Positions 34,436-42,336 of a DNA stretch of 42,336 nucleotides are shown piece after piece (positions within the stretch are counted from its first letter, which is position 1; every line of letters starts with the position of its first letter). The notes under the pieces were generated by a model that saw only the letters and a list, made by a program, of their open reading frames with translations, was not told where the DNA came from and searched no databases. Source of the DNA: an uncultured Eubacteriales bacterium. Lineage in GTDB: Bacteria; Bacillota; Clostridia; Peptostreptococcales; Anaerovoracaceae. The stretch spans positions 1 to 42,336 of the forward strand of contig CADBJW010000023.1 in NCBI GenBank assembly GCA_902795135.1, read 5' to 3'. The position numbers were made by a program, and so were the translations under genes.

Positions 34436-35068
34436 ATGGATCGATTTTTTGACGCAAACAATCCGGTTATGCAGTTTCTCTCACGAATTGTGGATCTGGC
34501 GATACTCAATCTTATGACCATCGCCTTCATGATTCCAATCGTGACAGCCGGCGCTGCAATCACGGCCATGAACAACGTTCTCATCCACCTTGTGAGAAAG
34601 GATGAAACCTATGTCTGGAAGATGTTTATCAAATCCTTCCGGCAGAACCTGAAGCAAGGAATCGGATTGGGACTCCTGTTTACAGCGTTTTTCGCTTTGA
34701 CAGGACTGGAATTGATGATGCTGCACTCTATAGAGGCAAAAACATCGACCATGTTTATGATCATCATCACCGTGATCGGCATATGCGCCTTTGGCATTGG
34801 CATTTACACCTTCGCCTTACTGTCACGGTTTGAGAATACTCTGCGCGGCACATTGATCAACGCAGTAAGCCTGGCTTTGGGACATTTACCGAGGACCTTG
34901 GGGATGTTGGCAATCTGTGCTGCCTGGGCGGCGTTCCTGTGGTTTGCCCACGGAATCACGCTGCTGGTGCTTTTGTACGGATTGACCATACCGGGTTACC
35001 TTTGCGTTAGGATATACGATCCGATTTTCAAGACAATGGAACCAAATGATGAATCAGCGACTGAGTGA
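34436..35068 (+). CDS. YesL-like (DUF624) membrane protein
   Basis: This 210-residue protein with four to five hydrophobic segments resembles the DUF624/YesL family. The N-terminal segment FLSRIVDLAILNLMTIAFMIPIVTAGAA followed by AMNNVLIHLVRKDE and FIKSFRQNLKQG is characteristic. Such genes recur inside sugar ABC-importer operons of Firmicutes, and their function is not established. It starts 6 bp after the second permease and overlaps the GH32 gene by 23 bp, so it is an integral operon member. Confidence 0.85.
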   Translation: MDRFFDANNPVMQFLSRIVDLAILNLMTIAFMIPIVTAGAAITAMNNVLIHLVRKDETYVWKMFIKSFRQNLKQGIGLGLLFTAFFALTGLELMMLHSIEAKTSTMFMIIITVIGICAFGIGIYTFALLSRFENTLRGTLINAVSLALGHLPRTLGMLAICAAWAAFLWFAHGITLLVLLYGLTIPGYLCVRIYDPIFKTMEPNDESATE

Positions 35069-36470
35069 ATTGAATAGGAACGAACGTCCCGTATTCCATC
35101 TGACACCGGAAAGAGGTTGGATGAATGATCCAAACGGATTCAGTCGATACGACGGGAAATACCACCTGTTTTATCAGGCCTACCAGGATAGCGTCCAGTG
35201 GGGTCCGACCCGGTGGGCCCATGTGGTCAGCGAAGATCTGATCTCGTGGGAGCGTCTCCCGGATGCCCTTGTGCCGGACCAGGATTATGATATTGGCGGC
35301 TGCTTTTCGGGAACGGCATTGACCTGCGAAGATGGACGACACATGCTCATGTATACGGGCTTTCGGCCCGATCCTGAAGACACACAGGGACGCGGATTGC
35401 AGACACAATGCATCGCCTTTGGAGATGGAAGAACCTACGAGAAATATGACGGCAATCCGGTCATTACGGGAGCTATGCTGCCGGATGGTGGGGACCCGCG
35501 GGAGTTCCGGGATCCAAAAATATGGCGCGAAGCAGACGGAACGTTCCGGGCTGTAATGGCCAATTACAACCGGATCCACGGCGCACAGATTCTGTTGTTT
35601 CAAAGTCCGGACGGGCTGAAATGGGAATTCATGAATGTGCTGGCAGACGGCGCGGGAAAACCCGGATGGATGTGGGAATGTCCAGACTTCTTTTCCTTGG
35701 ACGGCAAGCAGGTTTTGCTGGCCGGCACCATGGGAGATGTGGACAGCATCTGCAGGATCGGAACCTACGACAGTGAGCAGGGGATTTTTCACGAACACTC
35801 CTGGCAGAGCACGGAGCAGGGCTTCGATTTCTACGCGGGACAAACCGTTCAGACACCTGATGGAAGGCGCGTTTTGATTGGATGGATGCAAAACCCTCAA
35901 ACGGCGGAGCACAGAGAAATCGACCTTCCCATCAACGGACAGATGAGCATTCCCAGAGAGCTGCAGATTCTGGACGGGAAGCTTTTGCAAAAGCCCGTTA
36001 CAGAGTTGAACGGTTACCGGACGGACGAAGTCACATGCCGAAACGTGAAACTCGATACCGACGAAGAAGTCAGGCTGGACGGCATCGCGGGAAGAACGGT
36101 GGATATGGAGATTCGGGTGGAACCCGCTGACCGCTATGAATTATTCCAAGTGCGGTTTGCGAAAGACGCGGAACACTATACCGAATTCACCTATGAGCCG
36201 GAGTTGTCTGTGGCGACCCTTGACAGAAGTCATGCGGGACCCGGGAAAACGAAGCTCACAAAGGCACAGACGGCGGTGCGAGACCGTAGCGGCAGGCTGG
36301 ACATCCGAATCCTGCTGGACCGACTCAGTGCGGAAGTATTCATCAACGATGGAGAGCAGGTCATGTCAGCTGTGATCTACACAGACAGACATGCAGAAGA
36401 TATAACCTTCTATGTGAAAGGTACCGCGGTAATGAATATTGCGAAGTACCGGATAAAGGAGAACAAATAA
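35046..36470 (+). CDS. GH32 beta-fructofuranosidase (sucrose/fructan hydrolase)
   Basis: This 474-residue glycoside hydrolase family 32 enzyme cleaves terminal beta-fructosyl bonds. The three catalytic elements are present: nucleophile Asp28 in WMNDPNG, transition-state Asp156 in FRDPK and acid/base Glu211 in ECPD. The five-bladed propeller is followed by a C-terminal beta-sandwich from about residue 330. There is no signal peptide, so it acts in the cytoplasm on imported sucrose, sucrose-6-phosphate or small fructans. An ABC importer rather than a PTS favours the unphosphorylated sugar. The start overlaps the YesL-like gene, and the stop overlaps the next ATG by one base. Confidence 0.95.
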   Translation: MMNQRLSELNRNERPVFHLTPERGWMNDPNGFSRYDGKYHLFYQAYQDSVQWGPTRWAHVVSEDLISWERLPDALVPDQDYDIGGCFSGTALTCEDGRHMLMYTGFRPDPEDTQGRGLQTQCIAFGDGRTYEKYDGNPVITGAMLPDGGDPREFRDPKIWREADGTFRAVMANYNRIHGAQILLFQSPDGLKWEFMNVLADGAGKPGWMWECPDFFSLDGKQVLLAGTMGDVDSICRIGTYDSEQGIFHEHSWQSTEQGFDFYAGQTVQTPDGRRVLIGWMQNPQTAEHREIDLPINGQMSIPRELQILDGKLLQKPVTELNGYRTDEVTCRNVKLDTDEEVRLDGIAGRTVDMEIRVEPADRYELFQVRFAKDAEHYTEFTYEPELSVATLDRSHAGPGKTKLTKAQTAVRDRSGRLDIRILLDRLSAEVFINDGEQVMSAVIYTDRHAEDITFYVKGTAVMNIAKYRIKENK

Positions 36471-37591
36471 TGGCAAGTTTATCATTAAAAGGAATCCAGA
36501 AGATTTACCCGAACGGTTATCATGCCGTAACGGATTTTAATCTGGAAGTGGAGGACAAAGAGTTTATTATCTTTGTCGGACCTTCAGGATGCGGAAAGTC
36601 GACGACTCTGCGTATGATCGCCGGACTGGAAGACATCTCTGAAGGGGAGTTCAGGATCGATGGCGTTCTGATGAATGACGTCGAACCAAAGGACAGAGAC
36701 ATTGCGATGGTATTCCAGAGCTATGCACTCTATCCGCATATGACCGTTTATGACAACATGGCTTTTGCACTGAAACTGAGAAACGTTCCGAAGGATGAAA
36801 TCGATGAGAAGGTGCGGGAAGCTGCAAAGATCCTCGACCTGGAAAAGCTTTTGGATAGAAAGCCAAAGGCCCTTTCCGGCGGACAGAGACAGCGTGTCGC
36901 TATGGGACGTGCCATTGTCAGAAGTCCGAAAGTTTTCCTCATGGACGAACCGCTTTCGAACTTGGATGCGAAGCTGAGAGTACAGATGCGTACAGAAATC
37001 TCGAAGCTCCATGAGAAACTGGGAACGACGATCATCTACGTAACACATGACCAGACGGAAGCCATGACACTGGGAACCAGAATCGTCGTTATGAAGGACG
37101 GTATCGTGCAGCAGATCAATACGCCGGAACATCTGTACAATAAACCATGCAACCTGTTCGTTGCCGGATTTATCGGATCACCGCAGATGAACTTTATCGA
37201 TGCGGTTGTAGGAGTGGACGGCGACAAGGTTACACTGACCGTTGGCGACAACGTGCTGATCGTACCGGACGAAGAAAAGCAGGTACTGATCGACGGTGGA
37301 TATGACGGTAAGACCGTTGTTCTGGGTATCCGTCCGGAAAACATTTCGGATGATCCTGCCTTCCTGGAAGCAAACCAGGATCACGTCATCAAGACCAACA
37401 TCAAAGTTCACGAAATGCTGGGCGCAGAAGTGTTCCTGTACTTTGATGTAAACGGCACACAGATGACAGCCCGTGTCGCTCCTGACTCATCGCTGAGAGC
37501 AGGATCCGAGGCAACACTGGCCTTCGATATGGATAAGATTCACCTGTTCGATAAGGAAACAGAAAAGAATCTTCTGCATCCGGAGTGGTAA
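36470..37591 (+). CDS. msmK: Sugar ABC transporter ATPase (MsmK/UgpC type)
   Basis: This 373-residue ATPase of CUT1 importers has Walker A GPSGCGKST (37-45), Q-loop VFQSYALYPHM, signature LSGGQ (135-139), Walker B VFLMDE (155-160) and the H-loop His193. A C-terminal TOBE regulatory domain follows from about residue 240. Many Clostridia supply a single shared MsmK from elsewhere. Here the ATPase is encoded in the same operon, directly overlapping the GH32 stop, so the transporter is self-contained. Confidence 0.94.
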   Translation: MASLSLKGIQKIYPNGYHAVTDFNLEVEDKEFIIFVGPSGCGKSTTLRMIAGLEDISEGEFRIDGVLMNDVEPKDRDIAMVFQSYALYPHMTVYDNMAFALKLRNVPKDEIDEKVREAAKILDLEKLLDRKPKALSGGQRQRVAMGRAIVRSPKVFLMDEPLSNLDAKLRVQMRTEISKLHEKLGTTIIYVTHDQTEAMTLGTRIVVMKDGIVQQINTPEHLYNKPCNLFVAGFIGSPQMNFIDAVVGVDGDKVTLTVGDNVLIVPDEEKQVLIDGGYDGKTVVLGIRPENISDDPAFLEANQDHVIKTNIKVHEMLGAEVFLYFDVNGTQMTARVAPDSSLRAGSEATLAFDMDKIHLFDKETEKNLLHPEW

Positions 37592-37610
37592 GGAACAAAG
37601 GCACCGGAGC

Positions 37611-38969
37611 ATGTCAGAACTCGATTATCGTGAAGCCCAAAAGCTCGCGACAAGAGAATACAAAAAAGCTATAGCACGGGGGGAATCCCCGTATCCCATC
37701 GGTCTGGAGAACATCGTTTCTTCCGGACAGATGTCGGCCGGGCGGAATCTGGGACTGGAACAGATTCCGCTGGCTCTGGTGGTTGGAACGAAGCACGAGG
37801 GGCGTAATAACGCGTTTGCGCGGAATTTTATGCCCCTTCTTAGTCGTTCCTCAGAATTTGCAGAGAAGTGGAGAACTCTTTGCAGCGCCCACTTATCAGA
37901 GGGAATCCGCGAACCGGTCAAACTGTATGAGTACCGGAACCGGTTCTATGTGGAAGAAGGAAACAAGAGGGTAAGCGTACTGAAGTATTTTGAAGCGGAC
38001 AGCATCGATGCCTACGTGACCCGGATTCCTTCTGCCCAGGATGGCACATTGGAGGCAGAACGTTACGAAGCGTTTCTGCCATTCTATCAATGGAGCGGAC
38101 TCAGAACCGTGGAGTTTTCTGAGCCGGAATCCTATGCACATTTACAGATGCTCATGGGCAAAAGCCCAGGAGAGGTCTGGACGGAGGAAGAACGAAAGGA
38201 TTTTCTTTCTTTTTACTACTACTTCCATAAGGAGTATGAGAGTTTGGGGAAGATGAAAACCCTTCGGATTCTTTGCGATGACATGCTGTCTTTTATAGAA
38301 CAGCATGGATACAGGAAAGTCTGTGAAGCGAGCCCTTTGCAGCTGAAAGAACTGATTCGTCAGCCGGTTCGGAAACCGATGAAAATTCTGGCCCTTGCGG
38401 ACGACGAGTCGAAGTATTACTACGATCATTACACTCCGGGGAAGCTGGATGATTTTGATTTGATCCTTGCTTGCGGAGATTTACATAAAGTATATTTGGA
38501 ATTTCTTACAACCATGGCGCCTTGTCCGGTTTTGTATGTGCGTGGCAATCACGACGACATGCTGAACGAGGATCCGCCAGGTGGATGCATTTGCATCGAG
38601 GACACGGTCTTTGAGTACAAAGGCCTTCGAGTTGCCGGTCTGGGCGGTTCCTTCAAATACCGCGAAGGCAGAAACACCTTTACCGAAGCGGAAATGGAAA
38701 AGCGTGCGCGGAAACTCGAAAAAGCAATTCGAAAACACGGCGGCGTGGATGTGCTGGTTACACATGCCCCAGCCCGAGGGGTGAACGATTTTGATTCGAT
38801 TTCCCATAGAGGCTTTGAGGCATTCAATCGCTTTATTACCAAACATCACCCGGCCTATTTCGTTCACGGCCACATTCACAAGAACTATGGAATCCATATC
38901 CCTCAGAGAAGCGAGTGGAATGGAACGACCGTCATCAACGCATACGAACATTGTGTATTTCAGATATAG
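37611..38969 (+). CDS. ParB-like domain fused to a metallophosphoesterase
   Basis: This 452-residue protein has two parts. Residues 1-250 contain a ParB/sulfiredoxin-like module: VGTKHEGRNNAFARNFMPL, then YRNRFYVEEGNKRVSVLKYF at about 108-127, where EGNKR aligns with the D/E-G-x-x-R element of ParB-like folds. Residues 257-452 are a calcineurin-type phosphoesterase with ACGDLH, GNHDD, VTHAP and HGHIH. The first metal motif reads ADDES rather than DxH. I recall the N-terminal module also attached to Bmp-type binding proteins in Lachnospiraceae, a recollection I could not check. Its place between the ATPase and the kinase suggests a sugar- or nucleotide-linked regulatory role, which is unproven. 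Confidence 0.7.
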   Translation: MSELDYREAQKLATREYKKAIARGESPYPIGLENIVSSGQMSAGRNLGLEQIPLALVVGTKHEGRNNAFARNFMPLLSRSSEFAEKWRTLCSAHLSEGIREPVKLYEYRNRFYVEEGNKRVSVLKYFEADSIDAYVTRIPSAQDGTLEAERYEAFLPFYQWSGLRTVEFSEPESYAHLQMLMGKSPGEVWTEEERKDFLSFYYYFHKEYESLGKMKTLRILCDDMLSFIEQHGYRKVCEASPLQLKELIRQPVRKPMKILALADDESKYYYDHYTPGKLDDFDLILACGDLHKVYLEFLTTMAPCPVLYVRGNHDDMLNEDPPGGCICIEDTVFEYKGLRVAGLGGSFKYREGRNTFTEAEMEKRARKLEKAIRKHGGVDVLVTHAPARGVNDFDSISHRGFEAFNRFITKHHPAYFVHGHIHKNYGIHIPQRSEWNGTTVINAYEHCVFQI

Positions 38970-38981
38970 GAGGCAGTTAGC

Positions 38982-39938
38982 ATGACACAGATCATGACAC
39001 TTGGGGAGGTCCTGATTGACCTGACCCAGACAGGAACCGATAAGAATGGGATTCCGCAGTTTGCTGCGTTCCCGGGAGGCGCGCCGGCCAACGTTGCGGT
39101 TGCAGCGTCCCGGCTTGGTGCAAAAGCCGGATTCATCGGCAAAATCGGCAAAGACGCATTCGGGCAACAGCTGTGCGAAACACTGGAACAAGATCATGTG
39201 GATACTTCGTATCTTTTTGCGGCAGAGAACGTTCCGACCACACTGGCCATCGTCTCCGTCGACGAGAGGGGAGAACGAAGTTTTTCCTTTTACAGAAATC
39301 CGGGTGCGGACACGCAGTTGACGGAGAAGGAGTCCACTGCATTTCTGAACGGAGAACTGCCTTTTGTCCTGCACTTCGGCTCTCTGAGCCTGACGGCAGA
39401 ACCGTCCAGAGGAGCGGCCTTAGCTGCCGTGCAGCGGGCACGGGAGAAGGGCGTTTTGATTAGCTATGACCCGAACTATAGGGCGGCCCTTTGGAATAGC
39501 GAAGGGGAAGCGATCGATTGGATGAAAGCGCCTCTGGAACTGGTCGACATTCTAAAAATATCGGACGAAGAGCTGCTCCTGCTAACGGGAACCGAGGATC
39601 TGGAAGAGGGAAGCAAACGACTTGGGGAGCACGGCATCCGTTTGATTATGATCACCCTTGGAAGCGAAGGCGTGTTTTATCGCTTAGCGGGAGGTTCAGG
39701 TCAGGAGGACTTGCTGGGCAAAGTTCCTGCTGAACCCGTCAACGTGTGCGATACCAACGGAGCAGGGGATACATTTTTAGGAGCTGTCCTGGCCCGGATC
39801 GTGGATCATGGCAGCATTCCTACAGAGCGAAGTGTCTTAGAAGATTTCCTGACCTTTGCAAACCGGGCGGCGGCACTTACATGCTCCAGACCCGGCGCAA
39901 TCCCGGCTATGCCGATGGCCGAAGAACTGGTGAAATAA
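38982..39938 (+). CDS. Fructokinase (PfkB family)
   Basis: This 318-residue ribokinase-fold sugar kinase has GGAPANVAVAASRLG near residues 32-46 (substrate side) and the ATP/anion-hole motif DTNGAGDTF with catalytic base Asp263. It most likely phosphorylates the fructose released by the GH32 enzyme to fructose-6-phosphate. PfkB members can also use other ketoses, so the assignment leans on context. GGAGG lies 9 nt before the ATG and 12 bp after the preceding gene. Confidence 0.92.
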   Translation: MTQIMTLGEVLIDLTQTGTDKNGIPQFAAFPGGAPANVAVAASRLGAKAGFIGKIGKDAFGQQLCETLEQDHVDTSYLFAAENVPTTLAIVSVDERGERSFSFYRNPGADTQLTEKESTAFLNGELPFVLHFGSLSLTAEPSRGAALAAVQRAREKGVLISYDPNYRAALWNSEGEAIDWMKAPLELVDILKISDEELLLLTGTEDLEEGSKRLGEHGIRLIMITLGSEGVFYRLAGGSGQEDLLGKVPAEPVNVCDTNGAGDTFLGAVLARIVDHGSIPTERSVLEDFLTFANRAAALTCSRPGAIPAMPMAEELVK

Positions 39939-39961
39939 CAGAATTTCGGAGATGGATAGAT

Positions 39962-41818
39962 ATGAGCAAACAAACAAAAGCACAGATGCTGGAAGAACTG
40001 AAATGGTTGTATATGGAGCTCTACGATAATGAAGAAGCTTTTGCGTATTTCGAAAAGGTGCTGCAAAAGAACGCCGATGCCCGAAGACCAGCCCTTCGCG
40101 CACTTGATGAGGCCCGGCAGGAAGGACCGGATTGGTATCAATCCCACAAACTTCTAGGTATGATGCTCTACGTGCAGAATTTCGGCGGGACGCTTAAGGA
40201 AGTCAAAAAGCATTTGTCCTATCTGGAAGAGTGCGGAATCAATTATCTGCACCTGATGCCTTTGCTTGATTCACCCAAAGGAAAGAGCGACGGGGGATAC
40301 GCGGTTTCGGATTTCAAAAAGGTCAGACCGAAGCTGGGGACCATGGAGGATCTGGAGTCTCTGGCCGATGCCTGCCACGAAAAAGGCATTGCCTTGTGCC
40401 TGGATTTCGTCCTGAATCATACCAGCGAGGAACATGCCTGGGCAAAAGCCGCCAAAGCCGGTGACAAGACGGCTCAGGACCGGTTTTTTGTCTACGATTC
40501 CTGGGAGATTCCAAACCAGTTTGAGAAGACGGTTCCGGAGGTATTTCCGACGACGGCACCGGGAAACTTCACCTGGTGTGAAGAGATGCAAAAGGTCGTC
40601 ATGACCTGTTTTCACGACTATCAGTGGGATTTGAATTACGCAAATCCTATGGTTTTCAACGATATGGTGGACAATCTGCTGTATCTGGCAAACCGGGGGA
40701 TGGACGTCATCCGTCTCGATGCCATTCCATATATCTGGAAGCAGCTTGGAACGAACTGTAGAAATCTTCCGCAGGTGCATACGCTGGTGCGTATGATGCA
40801 TCTGGCCTGTCAGCTTGTCTGTCCGGGCGTGGCGCTTTTGGGCGAAGTGGTCATGGAACCACGGGAAATCGTTCCGTATTTCGGACCGGCCGAGAAGCCA
40901 GAATGCGACATTTTATATAACGTTACGACCATGTGCACAACGTGGCATACGCTGGCAACCCGCGATGTGAGACTGCTCCAGTACCAGATGGAACAGGTCT
41001 GCAGGCTGCCGGAAAACTGTTATTTCCAGAATTATCTTCGCTGCCACGATGACATTGGATGGGGGCTGGACTACCGCTATCTGGGACAGTTTGGCATCGG
41101 CGAGGAACCGCACAAACGTTATCTGAATGACTGGTTTACGGGCAAATGGCCGGGAAGCTGGTCGCGGGGAGAACTCTACAATAACGCGGAATCTTTGGGA
41201 GACGCCAGAGCCTGCGGGACGACGGCATCCCTATGCGGACTGGAATGCGGCATTCTGGAAGCCTTGGATAACAAAGGCAGCGCCTCACTGGACCGCGGAC
41301 TTCAGTGCGATTTGATGATGCATGCATGGATGTTCAGCCAGACCGGCATACCGGTGATCTACAGCGGCGATGAGATTGGGCAGCTCAATGATTACAGCTA
41401 TCACGACGACCCGTCTCACTGGGAAGACAGCCGGTATGTGCATCGCGGCAAATTCGATTTCGATCTGGCAGAAAAACGCTTTGAAGTGGGCACCATGCAG
41501 CAGATCCTCTTTGACGGGCTGCAGAAATTGAAAGATACGAGAGCCCAGTATGACGCATTTCGAAGTGACGCCGATGTATTCGTATACTACACCGGCGACG
41601 ACCGCGTCATGGGATTGCTCCGCCGGTACGAGTCCCAAACCCTGATCTGCTTATACAACTTTTCGGAGCATCCTGCCGACGTGAAACTCCATGGCGAGGC
41701 TTGGAAAGACATCCTGAGCGGTGAAGAACTGACCGCATCCGGCGACGGAACCGCGATCCTACACTTCGACGGATACGGATACCGCTGGCTTATGGAATGT
41801 GTCAAAGGGTGTGTCTAA
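39962..41818 (+). CDS. Amylosucrase-like GH13 enzyme
   Basis: This 618-residue GH13 protein resembles the amylosucrase/sucrose-hydrolase group (GH13_4), which transfers or releases glucose from sucrose. The amylosucrase-like N-terminal helical region precedes the barrel. The nucleophile is Asp253 in VIRLDAIPYIWKQLGT, with acid/base Glu295 in LLGEVVMEP and His362-Asp363 in CHDDIGWG. The IWKQ.GT.C.NLPQ.H stretch is typical of amylosucrases. There is no signal peptide. The start is the ATG at 39962 after GGAGATGG; the open frame upstream overlaps the kinase. The last residues CVKGCV are encoded by the end of a repeat element. It would divert sucrose glucose into alpha-glucan, in competition with GH32. 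Confidence 0.9.
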   Translation: MSKQTKAQMLEELKWLYMELYDNEEAFAYFEKVLQKNADARRPALRALDEARQEGPDWYQSHKLLGMMLYVQNFGGTLKEVKKHLSYLEECGINYLHLMPLLDSPKGKSDGGYAVSDFKKVRPKLGTMEDLESLADACHEKGIALCLDFVLNHTSEEHAWAKAAKAGDKTAQDRFFVYDSWEIPNQFEKTVPEVFPTTAPGNFTWCEEMQKVVMTCFHDYQWDLNYANPMVFNDMVDNLLYLANRGMDVIRLDAIPYIWKQLGTNCRNLPQVHTLVRMMHLACQLVCPGVALLGEVVMEPREIVPYFGPAEKPECDILYNVTTMCTTWHTLATRDVRLLQYQMEQVCRLPENCYFQNYLRCHDDIGWGLDYRYLGQFGIGEEPHKRYLNDWFTGKWPGSWSRGELYNNAESLGDARACGTTASLCGLECGILEALDNKGSASLDRGLQCDLMMHAWMFSQTGIPVIYSGDEIGQLNDYSYHDDPSHWEDSRYVHRGKFDFDLAEKRFEVGTMQQILFDGLQKLKDTRAQYDAFRSDADVFVYYTGDDRVMGLLRRYESQTLICLYNFSEHPADVKLHGEAWKDILSGEELTASGDGTAILHFDGYGYRWLMECVKGCV

Positions 41819-41880
41819 AGAGACGGTTATTAGGGACGGGTGGAGCTTTGCTATTCTCTTGGCTCCCTTCTAAGCACACG
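41798..41880. repeat. Remnant of the palindromic repeat family (copy E)
   Basis: TGTGTCAAAGGG (41798-41809) is the conserved terminus and lies within the last codons of the amylosucrase-like gene. GTGGAGCTTTGCTATTCTCTTGGCTC (about 41840-41866) matches the 3' half of the central stem of copy A (1625-1650). Most of the core is lost. The 200-bp gap after it holds only this remnant and a promoter. Confidence 0.65.
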
Positions 41881-41945
41881 CTCAGATCCATTTGATACAA
41901 ATAATTGGTTGATTGTTACACTTGAAATCTTTTTCGTTCTTTAAT

Positions 41946-41954
41946 TGATATAAT
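41946..41954 (+). promoter_or_regulatory. Extended -10 promoter of the last gene
   Basis: TGATATAAT is a TGn-extended perfect -10 box about 70 bp before the last ORF. No good -35 at the right distance is seen (TTGAAA is 21 bp away). Confidence 0.55.
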
Positions 41955-42026
41955 TGGGACACTAAGCGGGTGGAAGGTCGCTGGGCGATTTTGTGAAAAG
42001 GTTGTTAGAAAAAGGAACATCATGAA

Positions 42027-42336
42027 ATGAATCAAATGACGAAGTTTCAGAATACATTGCTAGAAGTGATCAAACAGCTCGGAGCCGATGCAATCGCGGA
42101 CTATCGACGTTTTGTCGCCACGTTATACGATTTAGGCAGTGAATATACCAAAGAACTTCGGTTCATCGCACATAATGTGGATGCTAAAGTGCTCGAACAA
42201 TGCGCAGAAGCTGCGAAGGACGGTCAGGATCCAGATGCAATCGTGGAAAGGGTGTCGCATTATATCCAAAGGGAATACATGTCGGATAAAGAATGGACCA
42301 ACAACATCGTAACTTCATTGGTCGCAGCGTATGCAG
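42027..42336 (+). CDS. Hypothetical protein, N-terminal part
   Basis: An open frame starts at 42027 (MNQMTKFQNTLLEVIK) and runs to the window edge for 103 codons without a stop. AAAGGA lies 10 nt upstream. An overlapping ATG at 42022 ends after two codons. The visible part looks all-helical (FVATLYDLGSEYTKELRFI...) and has no signal peptide. It loosely recalls short helical N-terminal modules placed before regulatory or SUMF-like domains, but I do not assign a function. Confidence 0.7.
   Translation, partial: MNQMTKFQNTLLEVIKQLGADAIADYRRFVATLYDLGSEYTKELRFIAHNVDAKVLEQCAEAAKDGQDPDAIVERVSHYIQREYMSDKEWTNNIVTSLVAAYA

Overview
The window looks like a chromosomal segment of a low-to-mid GC anaerobic Firmicute of class Clostridia. 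The evidence is strong GGAGG-type ribosome binding sites with some GTG and TTG starts, a class III fructose-1,6-bisphosphatase, an electron-bifurcating Bcd-Etf operon with a ferredoxin-fused EtfA under a Rex-like operator, a ComEC channel, and many near-consensus sigma-A promoters. I cannot fix the genus. Most genes lie on the + strand. lemA and the maf/PBP pair are on the - strand. I saw no tRNA, rRNA, CRISPR array, prophage or transposase gene.

Layout. (1) 1-8.5 kb, arginine: a divergent argininosuccinate lyase paralogue, a 1 kb gene-free stretch holding two copies of a large palindromic repeat, then carB (own promoter, with an intrinsic terminator in its leader), argG and argH. (2) 8.5-10 kb: two-subunit class I fumarase-type dehydratase. 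(3) 10-13.9 kb: hypA, a hotdog thioesterase, metY, metA (acetyl-CoA type) and a flavin reductase. MetA makes O-acetylhomoserine, the substrate of MetY. (4) 14-17.8 kb: a third repeat copy abutting lemA, a tiny membrane peptide, an EcsC-family protein and fbp. (5) 17.9-21.1 kb: bcd-etfB-etfA, with two small out-of-frame deletions, one inside bcd and one across the bcd/etfB boundary. (6) 21.2-25 kb, - strand: a class A penicillin-binding protein with a Gly/Glu-repeat tail, then maf. (7) 25-31 kb: comEC, an NSS-family symporter and a secreted subtilase. (8) 31.3-41.8 kb: a sucrose/fructoside operon comprising solute-binding lipoprotein, two permeases, YesL-like protein, GH32 fructosidase, MsmK-type ATPase, a ParB-like/metallophosphoesterase fusion, fructokinase and an amylosucrase-like GH13. 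The last gene runs off the window.

The sucrose locus reads as a complete route. Uptake by the ABC importer is followed by cytoplasmic cleavage (GH32) and fructose phosphorylation (PfkB kinase), with a competing glucosyl transfer from sucrose (amylosucrase-like enzyme).

The most notable unexplained structure is a family of palindromic repeats. There are three copies of about 305 bp, plus one short derivative and one remnant. They carry inverted termini resembling TGTGTCAAAAGGGACGG, and four of the five copies have one end within about 20 bp of a stop codon. The central stem differs between copies by paired substitutions, which suggests that the fold is conserved.
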